A DNA stretch of 64,000 bases from Shewanella subflava (GTDB taxonomy: Bacteria > Pseudomonadota > Gammaproteobacteria > Enterobacterales > Shewanellaceae): positions 103,428 to 167,427 of the forward strand of contig NZ_JAPDMX010000025.1 in assembly GCF_025971955.1 (NCBI RefSeq). Direction: 5' to 3'. The notes under the pieces are model-generated. The model was not told the DNA's origin. It was given only the letters and a program-made list of their open reading frames with translations, and did not search any database. The translations under genes were made by a program, and so were the position numbers. Below, one piece after another: positions 28,668-38,701 of this stretch (position 1 is the stretch's first letter; each line of letters opens with the position of its first letter).

Positions 28668-31214
28668 ATGACAATTAATCATAAAAGTAAATTCGGTAAG
28701 AGCTCATTGAGTTTAGCCGTTTCTATCGCGCTGTCTGGTACTTTGTTAAGCTCACCAGTCTTTGCTGCTGAAGAAGAAACCGTTAGCGAAAATGTAGAAA
28801 AAATTGCAGTAATTGGCTCTCGATCTGCACCCCGTTCAGTGGGTGAATCGCCCGTACCTATCGATATTATTAGCAGTGATGATTTAAAGAAAAACGGTTC
28901 AACTGACATGATTGATATGTTGGTCACATCAGTACCTTCTTTTAACTCTCGTGCTCAACCTATTAGTGATGCAGCAACATTAGTGCGTCCAGTTAACTTA
29001 CGTGGCTTACCTTCAGACAGTACTTTATTACTTGTTAATGGTAAGCGCCGTCATCGTGCTTCTGTTATTGCTTTCCAAGGAGGCGGTATTAACGATGGTG
29101 CACAGGGGCCTGATATTTCAGTCATCCCTAGCGCAGCCTTAAAGCAAGTTGAGGTTTTACGTGATGGTGCCGCTGCACAATATGGTTCTGATGCTATTGC
29201 TGGCGTAATGAACTTTGTTTTAAAAGACAGTGCTGAAGGCGGCTCTATTTCAGTCAGCCAGGGCGAATACTATGAAGGCGACGGCGCGACGACAACGATT
29301 GATGGCAATATCGGTTTACCGTTAACGGATGCCGGCTTTATTAATTTAAGTGCGCAATACAAAACCGCAGATTCGACAAGTCGCAGTGTGCAACGTCCAG
29401 ATGCAGCGGCAATTGCAGCTGGTGGTAATGAATTCATTCAAAACCCTGCGCAAATTTGGGGTAATCCAGAATTGAAAGACGATTACACTGTCTTTATCAA
29501 CTCTGGATTCGATATTAACGATAAGCACAGCATATATGCATTTGGTAACGTATCATCGCGTGAAGCTGTGGGTGGTTTCTATTACCGTAATCCTCATAAC
29601 CGTGGCAATGTATACTCGGTTGATGGCGGTGAAACATTACTTGTTGGTGCCGTCAATGGCGACCAATCAACTTGTGCTGTGGTTCCTGCAAATGTGCCGA
29701 ATGTGTTAGACACTGATGCCTATAAAGCAATGGTTGCTGATCCTAACTGTTTCTCTATGAACCAAATTCGCCCAGGTGGCTACACCCCACAATTTGCGGG
29801 CACGATTGACGATATGTCTTTCTTTGCTGGTGTAAAAGGTGAAATTGCTGAATGGGATTATGATCTTAGTGCGGGTACAGGATCAAATAAAGCCACCTTT
29901 AGTTTACGTAATTCTTTAAACCCTTCTTTGGGGCTAGATACACCAACAGACTTTGAAACGGGTGCTTATGAGCAAGTGGAAACCACTGTAAACTTGGATT
30001 TCTCACGCTTGTTTGATGTGTTTAATGGTCTTAACTTTGCCAGTGGTTTTGAATACCGTGAAGAATCGTTCGAAATTACCCAAGGTGAAGAAGCCTCTTG
30101 GATAGCAGGTCCTTATGCAGATCAAGGGTTCAACATTGGCTCGCACGGCTTTAAAGGTTTTGGGCCAGAATCTGCAGGTAAAAATGATCGTGATAACATC
30201 GCGCTTTATACCGATGTTGAAACTTATTTAGGTGAAAAATGGTTGCTCGGTGCAGCGCTTCGTTACGAAGACTTCTCAACCTTTGGCGATACACTGAACT
30301 ATAAAATCACCGCGCAGTATTCAGCTACCGATGATTTAGCGTTTCGTGCATCACATAGTACAGGTTTCCGTGCGCCCACTGTTGGTCAAGAAAACGTCGT
30401 TAACACTCAAACCTCGATTGTGAATGGCGATTTAATTCAGACCTTTATTGCTCCTCCTACCGATCCACTAGCAGCATTTTATGGTGGTAAAGTATTAGAA
30501 CCTGAAGAGTCAATTAACTATGCTTTAGGTGCGGTTTATCAAAGTGGTGATTTCTTCTTAACTGTTGATTATTATAATATTGAAGTGACAGGCCGTCTTG
30601 CTCAATCAAGTCAGATTGAAGTAGAGGCCAAAGATTACGATGCGCTTCGCGCAGCAGGTGTTGAGTTCCCAGAACTCATTTCTGCCGTCACTTATTATAC
30701 CAATGACTTTGATACAACTACTCAAGGTATCGATATTGTTGGATCTTATGATACAGAACTACTCGCAGGCGATACTAAGTTTAGCCTAGCTTATGGCTGG
30801 ACGGATACTAGCGTTGATAAGTTTAATGAAGAAACCACAGATCCAGGTAAAGTGCGCCGTTTAGAAGATGGTATTCCTGCACATCGTGGTTCTTTAACTT
30901 GGGGGCAAAACTGGGATGAGTTAAGCATGAACTTACGTGCTAACTATTTTGGTGAATATTACGCTACCCATGCAGATGACACTTCTGATTGGGGTTCTGA
31001 AATGGCTGATTCAGCTGTTACCTTCGACCTTGAAGTGAGCTATACCGTTATGGATAGTTTAACTTTCTCGATTGGTGCGAATAACATATTCGACCAAGAA
31101 GCTCAGAAGCTAAAAGATGGCACATTAGGTGAGTTAGGTGCTGTTTACTATGAAAGTGGTCCATTTGATTACAATGGTGGCTACTACTACGGTAAGGTAA
31201 ACTACCGCTTCTAG
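28668..31214 (+). CDS. TonB-dependent outer membrane receptor
   Basis: An 848-residue receptor: signal peptide (residues 1 to about 33, ending VFA-AEE), a TonB-box-like segment EKIAVIGSRS, plug domain (about 55-185) with VNLRGLPSDSTLLLVNGKRRH and VEVLRDGAAAQYGSDAIAGVMNFVLK, then a beta-barrel ending in the aromatic GKVNYRF. It takes up a large or scarce substrate across the outer membrane with energy from TonB-ExbBD. The substrate is not evident; the sequence is like the broad Shewanella/Xanthomonas receptor group rather than classical siderophore receptors. It is a single gene, divergent from fadD, with a strong terminator. Confidence 0.93.
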   Translation: MTINHKSKFGKSSLSLAVSIALSGTLLSSPVFAAEEETVSENVEKIAVIGSRSAPRSVGESPVPIDIISSDDLKKNGSTDMIDMLVTSVPSFNSRAQPISDAATLVRPVNLRGLPSDSTLLLVNGKRRHRASVIAFQGGGINDGAQGPDISVIPSAALKQVEVLRDGAAAQYGSDAIAGVMNFVLKDSAEGGSISVSQGEYYEGDGATTTIDGNIGLPLTDAGFINLSAQYKTADSTSRSVQRPDAAAIAAGGNEFIQNPAQIWGNPELKDDYTVFINSGFDINDKHSIYAFGNVSSREAVGGFYYRNPHNRGNVYSVDGGETLLVGAVNGDQSTCAVVPANVPNVLDTDAYKAMVADPNCFSMNQIRPGGYTPQFAGTIDDMSFFAGVKGEIAEWDYDLSAGTGSNKATFSLRNSLNPSLGLDTPTDFETGAYEQVETTVNLDFSRLFDVFNGLNFASGFEYREESFEITQGEEASWIAGPYADQGFNIGSHGFKGFGPESAGKNDRDNIALYTDVETYLGEKWLLGAALRYEDFSTFGDTLNYKITAQYSATDDLAFRASHSTGFRAPTVGQENVVNTQTSIVNGDLIQTFIAPPTDPLAAFYGGKVLEPEESINYALGAVYQSGDFFLTVDYYNIEVTGRLAQSSQIEVEAKDYDALRAAGVEFPELISAVTYYTNDFDTTTQGIDIVGSYDTELLAGDTKFSLAYGWTDTSVDKFNEETTDPGKVRRLEDGIPAHRGSLTWGQNWDELSMNLRANYFGEYYATHADDTSDWGSEMADSAVTFDLEVSYTVMDSLTFSIGANNIFDQEAQKLKDGTLGELGAVYYESGPFDYNGGYYYGKVNYRF

Positions 31215-31233
31215 AAATCGCTTAATGTTGTAT

Positions 31234-31259
31234 AAAAAGACTGCTCAGGCAGTCTTTTT
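31234..31259 (+). terminator. Terminator of the TonB receptor gene
   Basis: AAAAAGACTGC (31234-31244) and GCAGTCTTTTT (31249-31259) pair perfectly around TCAG. Confidence 0.92.
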
Positions 31260-31269
31260 ATTTTCAACC

Positions 31270-31501
31270 CTAAACTACCTACTTCAGTAGGTGGTTATCA
31301 TCAATCAGGCTTTGCCTGAAGGATGTTCAATAGCTGATTAACTTAAGTGATACGTGAGCTTTGCTAGTGGCGTGATACAAGCTTCTAAATCAGGGATAAT
31401 TTAGTAGAGCCTATAGGGATATATTTACTGCGTCTTGTCACGCACGGTAGAAAAGCTCCCTTTTAGGGAGTGATATCAAAGTCACCTTCTTCAGAAGGCG
31501 G
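31270..31501 (-). repeat. 235-bp palindrome-ended repeat, copy 2 (complete, reverse)
   Basis: Reverse complement of the element at 928-1160, about nine bases in ten alike by eye, bounded by CCTACTTCAGTAGG (31278-31291) and CCTTCTTCAGAAGG (31485-31498). Inner hairpins are kept: CTCCC/GGGAG is perfect here, and CTAAATTA-tccc-TGATTTAG holds its stem through a different wobble pair than copy 1. It lies between the receptor terminator and the thioredoxin-like gene. Confidence 0.82.
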
Positions 31502-31587
31502 ATCTTTTAATGGATGCTTTGAGAATACCAAAATATATACAGGGCTGTTGATCTTTCAAGGTTACTTACGGATTGAATCAGATAATA

Positions 31588-32121
31588 TTATTTATTCATC
31601 ATATCAATAGCTTGATAGACGTTGGGGATTGAAAGCACTCTGGGCAGTTCAATACCTTGGGGGTAAGCTGGACCATAGACTTTATTGTATGGCGTGCCTG
31701 CAGCGCCCTGAATACCCATATATTGTTCAATGACACTATCAGATTCTGACCAGTTTCCTTGCATGAGTATAATATTATCTGCCATTAGCGTATTCACAAC
31801 TTGCTCACGATGCAGTACGTTAGCTTTATTGGCTTGGCAAGGAACACACCAGTCCGCGGTGATATCAACAAAAACCGTGTATCCTTGTGCTACATAAGGC
31901 GCTATTTTCTCTGGCGTCAGTGGCTGCCAATGGAGTTTTTGATATGCATTATAATCTTCCCCTCTGTGGACAAAAGCAATGATACTGGCAAGGCAGATTG
32001 CTAAGCCACCAAGCACCACAATTACCGCCATTGGGATCGCTTTGCCTTTATATTTTGCAAACAATAAACCCGCTATAGCCAGCATTAATAAAATGAGTAA
32101 CAAAGACGCGATGATAGACAT
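31588..32121 (-). CDS. DsbD-gamma-like membrane thioredoxin, probably a truncated derivative
   Basis: A 177-residue protein: two hydrophobic helices (about 4-22 and 30-50) and a thioredoxin-like domain with the active site WCVPC (C92, C95). The segment HWQPLTPEKIAPYVAQGYTVFVDITADWCVPCQANK and GTPYNKVYGPAYPQGIELPRVLS closely resemble the C-terminal (gamma) domain of DsbD/ScsB-type thiol reductases. A full DsbD-like protein has eight helices and an N-terminal domain; only the end is here, with no remnant of the rest upstream. It may still function as a membrane-tethered thioredoxin or be a relic. It is enclosed by two repeat elements. Confidence 0.8.
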   Translation of the reverse strand: MSIIASLLLILLMLAIAGLLFAKYKGKAIPMAVIVVLGGLAICLASIIAFVHRGEDYNAYQKLHWQPLTPEKIAPYVAQGYTVFVDITADWCVPCQANKANVLHREQVVNTLMADNIILMQGNWSESDSVIEQYMGIQGAAGTPYNKVYGPAYPQGIELPRVLSIPNVYQAIDMMNK

Positions 32122-32256
32122 AATGATACTTAATGATTAAATAGGATGATTAGCATATCAAGATTTACTTAATTTGGTGTTAATCTGATTTTTTATTTTA
32201 ACTTCAACTCTGATAAACACATTATGAGCCTAATGAAAAAACCATCATTCATCTAA

Positions 32257-32454
32257 TAATTAACCTCAGCTTGGGATGATGAACGTTCTCCAAACTGCTC
32301 TTTGTTTTGCTAACTGCGTTGCATTAAGGTGCAATAGGCCAGCATGTTAATGCGCCTTGTTTTCAAAACAAATGACAAGTTTGCTACAAAATAAGTTCAA
32401 TCTGTTGAATTGTGCGTATTTAGCCTACCTCTTAATTCGAGTTGAGGTAAATTA
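32257..32454 (+). repeat. 200-bp inverted-end repeat, copy 2 (complete, MITE-like)
   Basis: Starts TAATTAACCTCAGCTTGGGAT and ends ATTCGAGTTGAGGTAAATTA; the second, reversed, is TAATTTACCTCAACTCGAAT, so the ends are imperfect inverted repeats of about 20 bases. The interior matches 767-927. A further end-like sequence TTAAGCTCAACTCGGG follows immediately (32452-32467), making a palindrome CGAGTTGAG/CTCAACTCG (32438-32465). No coding capacity. MITE-like; mobiliser unknown. Confidence 0.75.
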
Positions 32455-32523
32455 AGCTCAACTCGGGTGTAAGAATATGAATGCCGGCTAAGTGAGTCGG
32501 TGTATTGTTGGTTTTATGACACA

Positions 32524-32539
32524 AATAACCGTGGTTATT
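32524..32539. promoter_or_regulatory. Palindrome upstream of the LysE exporter gene
   Basis: AATAACC-GT-GGTTATT, a perfect 7-bp inverted repeat about 87 bases before the exporter start. Could be an operator or chance; no known regulator box matches. Confidence 0.35.
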
Positions 32540-32625
32540 AAGGGCTGTTTGCTGTTTAACTACTGTTGATTAATCTGGCGTGAGTCTGTTCTACCCACAC
32601 CATTTAAAGATAGCAAAGGAGAGGT

Positions 32626-33243
32626 ATGAGTTTTACTACATGGCTAGGTTTATTAGCTATTTGTTGTTTGGGAGCAATGTCACCGGGGCCAAGTTTAGCG
32701 ATGGTGGTCAGACACACCCTTGGGGGAAGTCGTTTACATGGCATTGTTTGCGCTTGGGCACATTCTATTGGTATAGGTGTTTATGCCCTGATTACATTAC
32801 TAGGTTTAGCGGTGGTATTGAAAGCTTCACCATTATTATTTAATGGCATCGCAATGTTAGGCGCTTTATATCTTGCTTGGATAGGCATTCAAGCTTTACG
32901 CTCAAAAGGGGGGATGCAGCAAAAGCTTCAAGCTGGCACTAAAACCAGTTTATGGGTAGCAGCTCGAGATGGCCTAGCTATTTCAATTTTTAATCCCAAA
33001 ATATTATTATTCTTTTTGGCGCTATTTAGTCAGTTTGTTTTGGCTGCCGAAAATATAACTGGGCAAACTTTAATTGTATTAACCCCTTTAATTGTCGATG
33101 GGCTTTGGTATACGTTAATTGCTATTGTGTTATCCCATTCAGCAATATTACCCAAACTGCGTGAAAAAGCATTGTGGATAGACAGGTTATCAGGTGTCGT
33201 GTTAATCGCATTGGCGATAAGAGTTATGCTAACAATTTTTTAG
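32626..33243 (+). CDS. LysE/RhtB family amino acid exporter
   Basis: A 205-residue inner membrane protein with about six helices and the N-terminal LysE-family signature GAMSPGPSLAMVVRHTLGGSR (about 13-33). FNPKILLFFLALFSQFV (about 122-138) is the second hallmark. It exports amino acids or related small molecules; the specific substrate is unknown. A very strong ribosome site (AAGGAGAGGT) precedes the ATG. It is convergent with the DUF3144 gene. Confidence 0.9.
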   Translation: MSFTTWLGLLAICCLGAMSPGPSLAMVVRHTLGGSRLHGIVCAWAHSIGIGVYALITLLGLAVVLKASPLLFNGIAMLGALYLAWIGIQALRSKGGMQQKLQAGTKTSLWVAARDGLAISIFNPKILLFFLALFSQFVLAAENITGQTLIVLTPLIVDGLWYTLIAIVLSHSAILPKLREKALWIDRLSGVVLIALAIRVMLTIF

Positions 33244-33263
33244 CGTCAGGTTACGATTAGTCG

Positions 33264-33292
33264 AAAAATGCCATCGATAAGATGGCATTTTT
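33264..33292. terminator. Bidirectional terminator (LysE exporter / DUF3144)
   Basis: AAAAATGCCATC (33264-33275) and GATGGCATTTTT (33281-33292) pair perfectly around GATAA. Confidence 0.9.
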
Positions 33293-33313
33293 GTATCAAA
33301 GATCACAATGATT

Positions 33314-33655
33314 CTAGTTTTTGAATACTTGGACACTGTCATCTTTTGCTGGTTCTGGCTCTGGGTTGCTGATAGGTGGATGCTTAATGTGGTCTTCAAG
33401 GTTTTCATTGAGCATTTCTTTAAACTCATTTGAAAACCAGGCTAACGCATTGTCTTTTTCTGCTGCTAAATCAGATGATTTTATCGCTGCTTCAAATGCA
33501 TTATAGCGTGCAGCAGCATAACGTAATGCAGTGCCCACTTTGCCAATATCATTTTCTGTTTGACTAAGTTGATTTGCTAATGCAATAAATTGATCTGCTA
33601 GTTTATAAATTGTCGTAGCGCTTTGAGCTTCTTGAGGTGCAGATTGTTCAGACAT
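33314..33655 (-). CDS. DUF3144 family protein
   Basis: A 113-residue soluble protein fitting the DUF3144 family: FIALANQLSQTENDIGKVGTALRYAAARYNAFEAA, then F-x-x-ML-x-x-NLEDHI in the second half. The C-terminal 25 residues are proline- and acid-rich. Function unknown. I take the ATG at 33655, directly after GTGAGTATT; the GTG three codons earlier is less likely. Single gene, in convergent arrangement with the exporter. Confidence 0.82.
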   Translation of the reverse strand: MSEQSAPQEAQSATTIYKLADQFIALANQLSQTENDIGKVGTALRYAAARYNAFEAAIKSSDLAAEKDNALAWFSNEFKEMLNENLEDHIKHPPISNPEPEPAKDDSVQVFKN

Positions 33656-33723
33656 AATACTCACTTTAGATGATCAGTAAAAAGCCAAGTGTATCGAATT
33701 TAGCGTTAAAATTCAGTTAAAAC

Positions 33724-34269
33724 TTAGCTATTAGGATCAGAATCTGTGATGACCTGCCCATTACGTGAGTCGTAATAAATTGAAAGTGTACTCAGCTGAT
33801 TATAAAAATATCGACATTGATCTGGATTAATATAGGTTGCTCTGTAATCCGATGTGTCAGGGTTGGAATTAATCGAGATACTTGGCGCGTCTTGAAGGAT
33901 TGTTTGCCACACTGAGATGCAGTCTGCGCTATTATTCAAACGAGGTGAACTTTCAAAAGGTGGATAATTTTGTGCTGGATATCCCCAAAGGTTCATATCA
34001 AGTTGGCCATTGACGCCAGCATTTTCATAAATCTGTAAATTGTCAGCTGGACCTGAATTTCCCATCGCAGCCCATTTTACATGCGCAAGCCCGATACCTG
34101 AGGAGAATGCCCCCCCGGTGCCTTTTACATTGGATACGTGTGCGTCCTGTTGTAAATTGATAAATTTTGGCAAAGCGACCACAGCAAGAATTCCCAAGAT
34201 GATAATAACAACGACTAATTCTATTAGTGTAAAACCTTGCTGTTTTTGTTTTAGGCGAAAATAAAGCAT
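33724..34269 (-). CDS. Orphan MSHA-like type IV prepilin
   Basis: A 181-residue prepilin: leader of 12 residues ending G12, cleavage before F13 ([24 protein letters not shown]), then the MSHA-like [33 protein letters not shown]. Two cysteines about 50 residues apart near the C-terminus (NNSADC, NPDQC) may bond. Like the gene at 23884, it has no pilus assembly gene beside it; its neighbours are a DUF3144 gene (same strand, downstream) and divergent ung. It may be a minor pilin of the MSHA or type II secretion systems, or an additional major subunit. Confidence 0.9.
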   Translation of the reverse strand: MLYFRLKQKQQGFTLIELVVVIIILGILAVVALPKFINLQQDAHVSNVKGTGGAFSSGIGLAHVKWAAMGNSGPADNLQIYENAGVNGQLDMNLWGYPAQNYPPFESSPRLNNSADCISVWQTILQDAPSISINSNPDTSDYRATYINPDQCRYFYNQLSTLSIYYDSRNGQVITDSDPNS

Positions 34270-34362
34270 AAATTTTATAATTACCAGTAATCAATTTATA
34301 ATCATTTCATTCTAGAATAGCCGATAATAATTAGCAATTTATCGATACTTTATAGTGGAGAA

Positions 34363-35028
34363 ATGGGGTTGGAAAGTTGGCAGGCATTTATTCATGAGCA
34401 ACAGCAGCAGTCATATTTTGTTGAGTTAAAAAATTTTTTAACCCGTGAATATGCGTTGGGAAAAACAATTTATCCCCCTAAAGGGGAAATTTATCGTGCT
34501 TTTGAGTTAACCCCTTTAGAAAATGTAAAAGTGGTGATCATCGGGCAAGATCCTTATCACGGAGAGGGCCAAGCACATGGATTGGCATTTTCTGTTAAAA
34601 CAGGGGTAAACATACCGCCGTCGTTGAAAAATATTTATAAAGAGTTAAATCAAGATATTGAGGGTTTTGTGCTTCCTTCTCATGGCAACTTAACGAGGTG
34701 GGCTGAGCAAGGGGTATTAATGCTGAATACGGTGCTTACGGTTGAGCAGTCTTTAGCTCATTCACATGCTAAATCGGGATGGGAAACCTTCACTGATCAT
34801 GTTTTACAATTGTTAAACCGCTCAGAAAAACCCATTGTCTTTGTATTATGGGGCAGCCATGCAATCAAGAAGGGGCGTTTAATCAATGCTAAACATCATG
34901 ACGTATTGTCAGGGCCTCATCCTTCGCCTTTGTCAGCATATCGTGGTTTTTTTGGTTGCAGTCATTTTTCTAAAATTAATCAATGGTTGATTAAAAATGG
35001 ATCTACGCCGATTGATTGGCAGCTATAA
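34363..35028 (+). CDS. ung: Uracil-DNA glycosylase
   Basis: Removes uracil from DNA to start base excision repair. Family 1 motifs are complete: GQDPYHG with the water-activating D63 (residues 61-67), and [14 protein letters not shown] carrying the C-terminal catalytic histidine and the intercalation loop. Length 221 is normal. Single gene convergent with ispB. Confidence 0.96.
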   Translation: MGLESWQAFIHEQQQQSYFVELKNFLTREYALGKTIYPPKGEIYRAFELTPLENVKVVIIGQDPYHGEGQAHGLAFSVKTGVNIPPSLKNIYKELNQDIEGFVLPSHGNLTRWAEQGVLMLNTVLTVEQSLAHSHAKSGWETFTDHVLQLLNRSEKPIVFVLWGSHAIKKGRLINAKHHDVLSGPHPSPLSAYRGFFGCSHFSKINQWLIKNGSTPIDWQL

Positions 35029-35081
35029 ATAACCTTTGCATAAGATAAACACGCCCTAAGTAATTTAGGTTTTAGGTTCAT

Positions 35082-35111
35082 AAAAAAAGCAGCCAGATTA
35101 ACGACTGCTTT
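35082..35111 (-). terminator. Terminator of ispB
   Basis: On the minus strand AAAGCAG and CTGCTTT (7 bp, loop of 12) run into TTTTTTT (35082-35088). Confidence 0.7.
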
Positions 35112-35131
35112 GATAATGATATAATTATCGG

Positions 35132-36103
35132 CTAGTTTTTACGGTTAACTGATAAATTTGCTAGTGCAATCAATGCATTTTTGTAGTCAGTGTCGGGCAA
35201 GATTGAAAGTGAATCGATGGCTTTTTGTGCTTCTTGCTCAGCTTTTTGTTGGGTGTATTCAAGTGCTCCGCAAGCATGCAATGCCGTAACAATTTCATCT
35301 ATTGCTTGAGTACCATCGGCGTTTTCAATTGCTGTTTTAATGAGTCGCTTTGCCTGCTCGTCCCCATGTTCCATTGCATAAATTAACGGTAGGGTTGGCT
35401 TTCCTTCAGCTAAATCATCACCAATGTTTTTACCAAGCTCATCAGTTTCGGCCGTGTAATCGAGTAAATCATCTGTCAGTTGGAATGCGGTTCCCAAAAA
35501 TTTACCATAATTACCCAGTGCTTGCTGCCATTCAGGGGCAACACCGGCTAGCACACCGGCTAAAAGGGTTGCGGCTTCAAATAGTTTTGCCGTTTTGCAA
35601 TAAATGACCCGCATATAGGTTTCTTCAGTGGTATCGGGGTCATTACAGTTCATTAATTGCAACACTTCGCCCTCAGCAAGTACGTTTGTCGTATCTGCTA
35701 GCACTTTAAGCACCTGCATGCTTTCAAGCTCAGTCATCATCTGAAAAGAGCGTGTGTAAAGGAAGTCGCCTACCAGTACGCTAGCGCTATTACCAAATAA
35801 TGCATTAGCGGTTTCACGGCCTCGGCGAAGTGTAGACTCATCTACAACATCATCATGGAGTAACGATGCGGTGTGAATAAATTCAATAATGGCTGCTAAT
35901 TTAACGTGGTGTTGCCCTTGGTAGTCAATTGCACGTGCAGCAAGGATTGATAACAAGGGTCTTAGACGTTTACCGCCACCATTGATGATGTAAAACCCTA
36001 ATTGATTAATTAAGGCAACATCAGATTCGAGTTGCTTGTAAATAAGTTGATTCACGGCTTTCATGTCCGTGTCAGTCAACTGTCGAATGGCGGTTAAATC
36101 CAT
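35132..36103 (-). CDS. ispB: Octaprenyl diphosphate synthase
   Basis: Chain-elongating trans-prenyltransferase that makes the C40 (or similar) side chain of ubiquinone and menaquinone. Both aspartate-rich motifs are present: DDVVDE (first) and DDLLDY (second), with GGGKRLRP near residue 45. I start at the ATG at 36103, which has AGAGAG upstream and gives 323 residues, identical to E. coli IspB; an upstream ATG (36160) would add 19 non-homologous residues. It is divergent from rplU-rpmA-cgtA, as in E. coli. Confidence 0.95.
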   Translation of the reverse strand: MDLTAIRQLTDTDMKAVNQLIYKQLESDVALINQLGFYIINGGGKRLRPLLSILAARAIDYQGQHHVKLAAIIEFIHTASLLHDDVVDESTLRRGRETANALFGNSASVLVGDFLYTRSFQMMTELESMQVLKVLADTTNVLAEGEVLQLMNCNDPDTTEETYMRVIYCKTAKLFEAATLLAGVLAGVAPEWQQALGNYGKFLGTAFQLTDDLLDYTAETDELGKNIGDDLAEGKPTLPLIYAMEHGDEQAKRLIKTAIENADGTQAIDEIVTALHACGALEYTQQKAEQEAQKAIDSLSILPDTDYKNALIALANLSVNRKN

Positions 36104-36170
36104 AATACTCTCTGGTTTATTGTTGGAAGACGTTGTCCGTCTTTCTATATTGGGTCGCATTTGGGTTAAT

Positions 36171-36200
36171 ATCTTACAGGAGAAAGCAGCTGTTTTTCAA
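36171..36200 (-). promoter_or_regulatory. Putative sigma-70 promoter of ispB
   Basis: On the minus strand TTGAAA (36195-36200), an 18-base spacer and TAAGAT (36171-36176) lie about 70 bases upstream of the ATG. The rest of 36201-36510 is AT-rich with nothing else recognised. Confidence 0.5.
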
Positions 36201-36510
36201 AGTTGTTATGACTAAAAATGAATATTTAACGCACTTTATCCACATAATGCTATTTTTATCTCTGGCGTCAGCAGCAAGTTAATTAATTAAAGTGCCTTAA
36301 GGTAAATCAGTCAGTGCTTTTTTATATGGATTTAGGTAAAATTACTTCAAAATACAGCAAAGATAATCCAAGAAGATTTAATTACGGCTTTGTGTACTAT
36401 TGCGAGCTAATTTATGTGGCGATGTTACTTAATGTTTAAGTAATGTTCAGCTTATATAGATGAATATTGTGCAGTAGTTAAGGCTTTTTCATTTGATGAT
36501 GAATTAATCC

Positions 36511-36539
36511 TTGCCAGTTTAAAAATCTTCGCGTAGAAT
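36511..36539 (+). promoter_or_regulatory. Sigma-70 promoter of rplU-rpmA
   Basis: TTGCCA (36511-36516), a 17-base spacer and TAGAAT (36534-36539), followed by a G/C-rich patch (CCGCGCCC) resembling a stringent-control discriminator. Located 85 bases before the rplU ATG. Confidence 0.75.
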
Positions 36540-36623
36540 CCGCGCCCATTGTCATTAAAAGTTTTTTAGCACCTAGTCTCGTAAGATCGAGTTAGTGTGC
36601 TAGTCATTTGGAGTAAAATAGCT

Positions 36624-36935
36624 ATGTATGCTGTTTTTCAAAGTGGCGGAAAGCAACACCGTGTTGCTGAAGGTCATACAGTTCGTTTAGAAAAAATTGA
36701 AGTTGCTACTGGTGAAACTATTGAGTTTGACCAAGTACTATTGGTTGCTGACGGTGAGAACGTTCACATCGGTGCTCCACTAGTTGCTGGTGGTAAAGTT
36801 GTTGCTCAAGTGGTTAGCCACGGTCGCGGTGAAAAGATTACTATTCAAAAGTTTAATCGCCGTAAGCATCACGAAAAGAAAACCGGCCACCGTCAGTGGT
36901 TCACTGAAGTTAAAATCACTGCGATCAGCGCATAA
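36624..36935 (+). CDS. rplU: 50S ribosomal protein L21
   Basis: Large-subunit protein L21. Starts [17 protein letters not shown] at the ATG at 36624, with GGAG at 36610-36613, giving the standard 103 residues; the longer in-frame reading from 36597 adds nine residues and is rejected. The C-terminal [23 protein letters not shown] is the family signature. Followed after 16 bases by rpmA. Confidence 0.97.
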   Translation: MYAVFQSGGKQHRVAEGHTVRLEKIEVATGETIEFDQVLLVADGENVHIGAPLVAGGKVVAQVVSHGRGEKITIQKFNRRKHHEKKTGHRQWFTEVKITAISA

Positions 36936-36948
36936 TTTAGGAGTCTAA

Positions 36949-37206
<258 letters not shown>

Positions 37207-37228
37207 TTCTTTAACTAAGCTAGAATCT

Positions 37229-37257
37229 AAAGCCCTGCCTCTGGTAGGGCTTTTGTG
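37229..37257 (+). terminator. Terminator of rplU-rpmA
   Basis: AAAGCCCTGCC (37229-37239) pairs with GGTAGGGCTTT (37243-37253) with one G-T pair, followed by a T-rich run. Confidence 0.88.
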
Positions 37258-37410
37258 TTTTTGTTATCAGTTTCTCTTTAAAAACCGATACAAGATTTAC
37301 TTTTTATAATGACGTTACCCTGTTTGAACGAACAGTGAATATCATGTTTGAAGTATTATTTGTTGCAGCAAGCGCAAGATGTATTGACATACACAACGCT
37401 TTTCTGCCCC

Positions 37411-37439
37411 CTGATATTTAATGTATTTAGGGTTATAAT
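37411..37439 (+). promoter_or_regulatory. Putative promoter of cgtA
   Basis: CTGATA (37411-37416), 17 bases, then a perfect TATAAT (37434-37439), 72 bases before the cgtA ATG. The remaining 37258-37510 holds nothing else recognised. Confidence 0.5.
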
Positions 37440-37480
37440 TAGCGCCATTGTTCGAAGATGAAACGGCTGGGTCGTGGTAG

Positions 37481-38686
<1,206 letters not shown>

Positions 38687-38701
38687 ATTTCAAGGATTAT
38701 C

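Noticed and set aside
36201..36510. Ribosomal leader riboswitch-like RNA before rplU
   Set aside because: I see no conserved leader fold, only AT-rich sequence and a good promoter.
36597..36623. Upstream start for rplU
   Set aside because: L21 begins MYAVFQSGG; the ATG at 36624 has a GGAG site and gives 103 residues.
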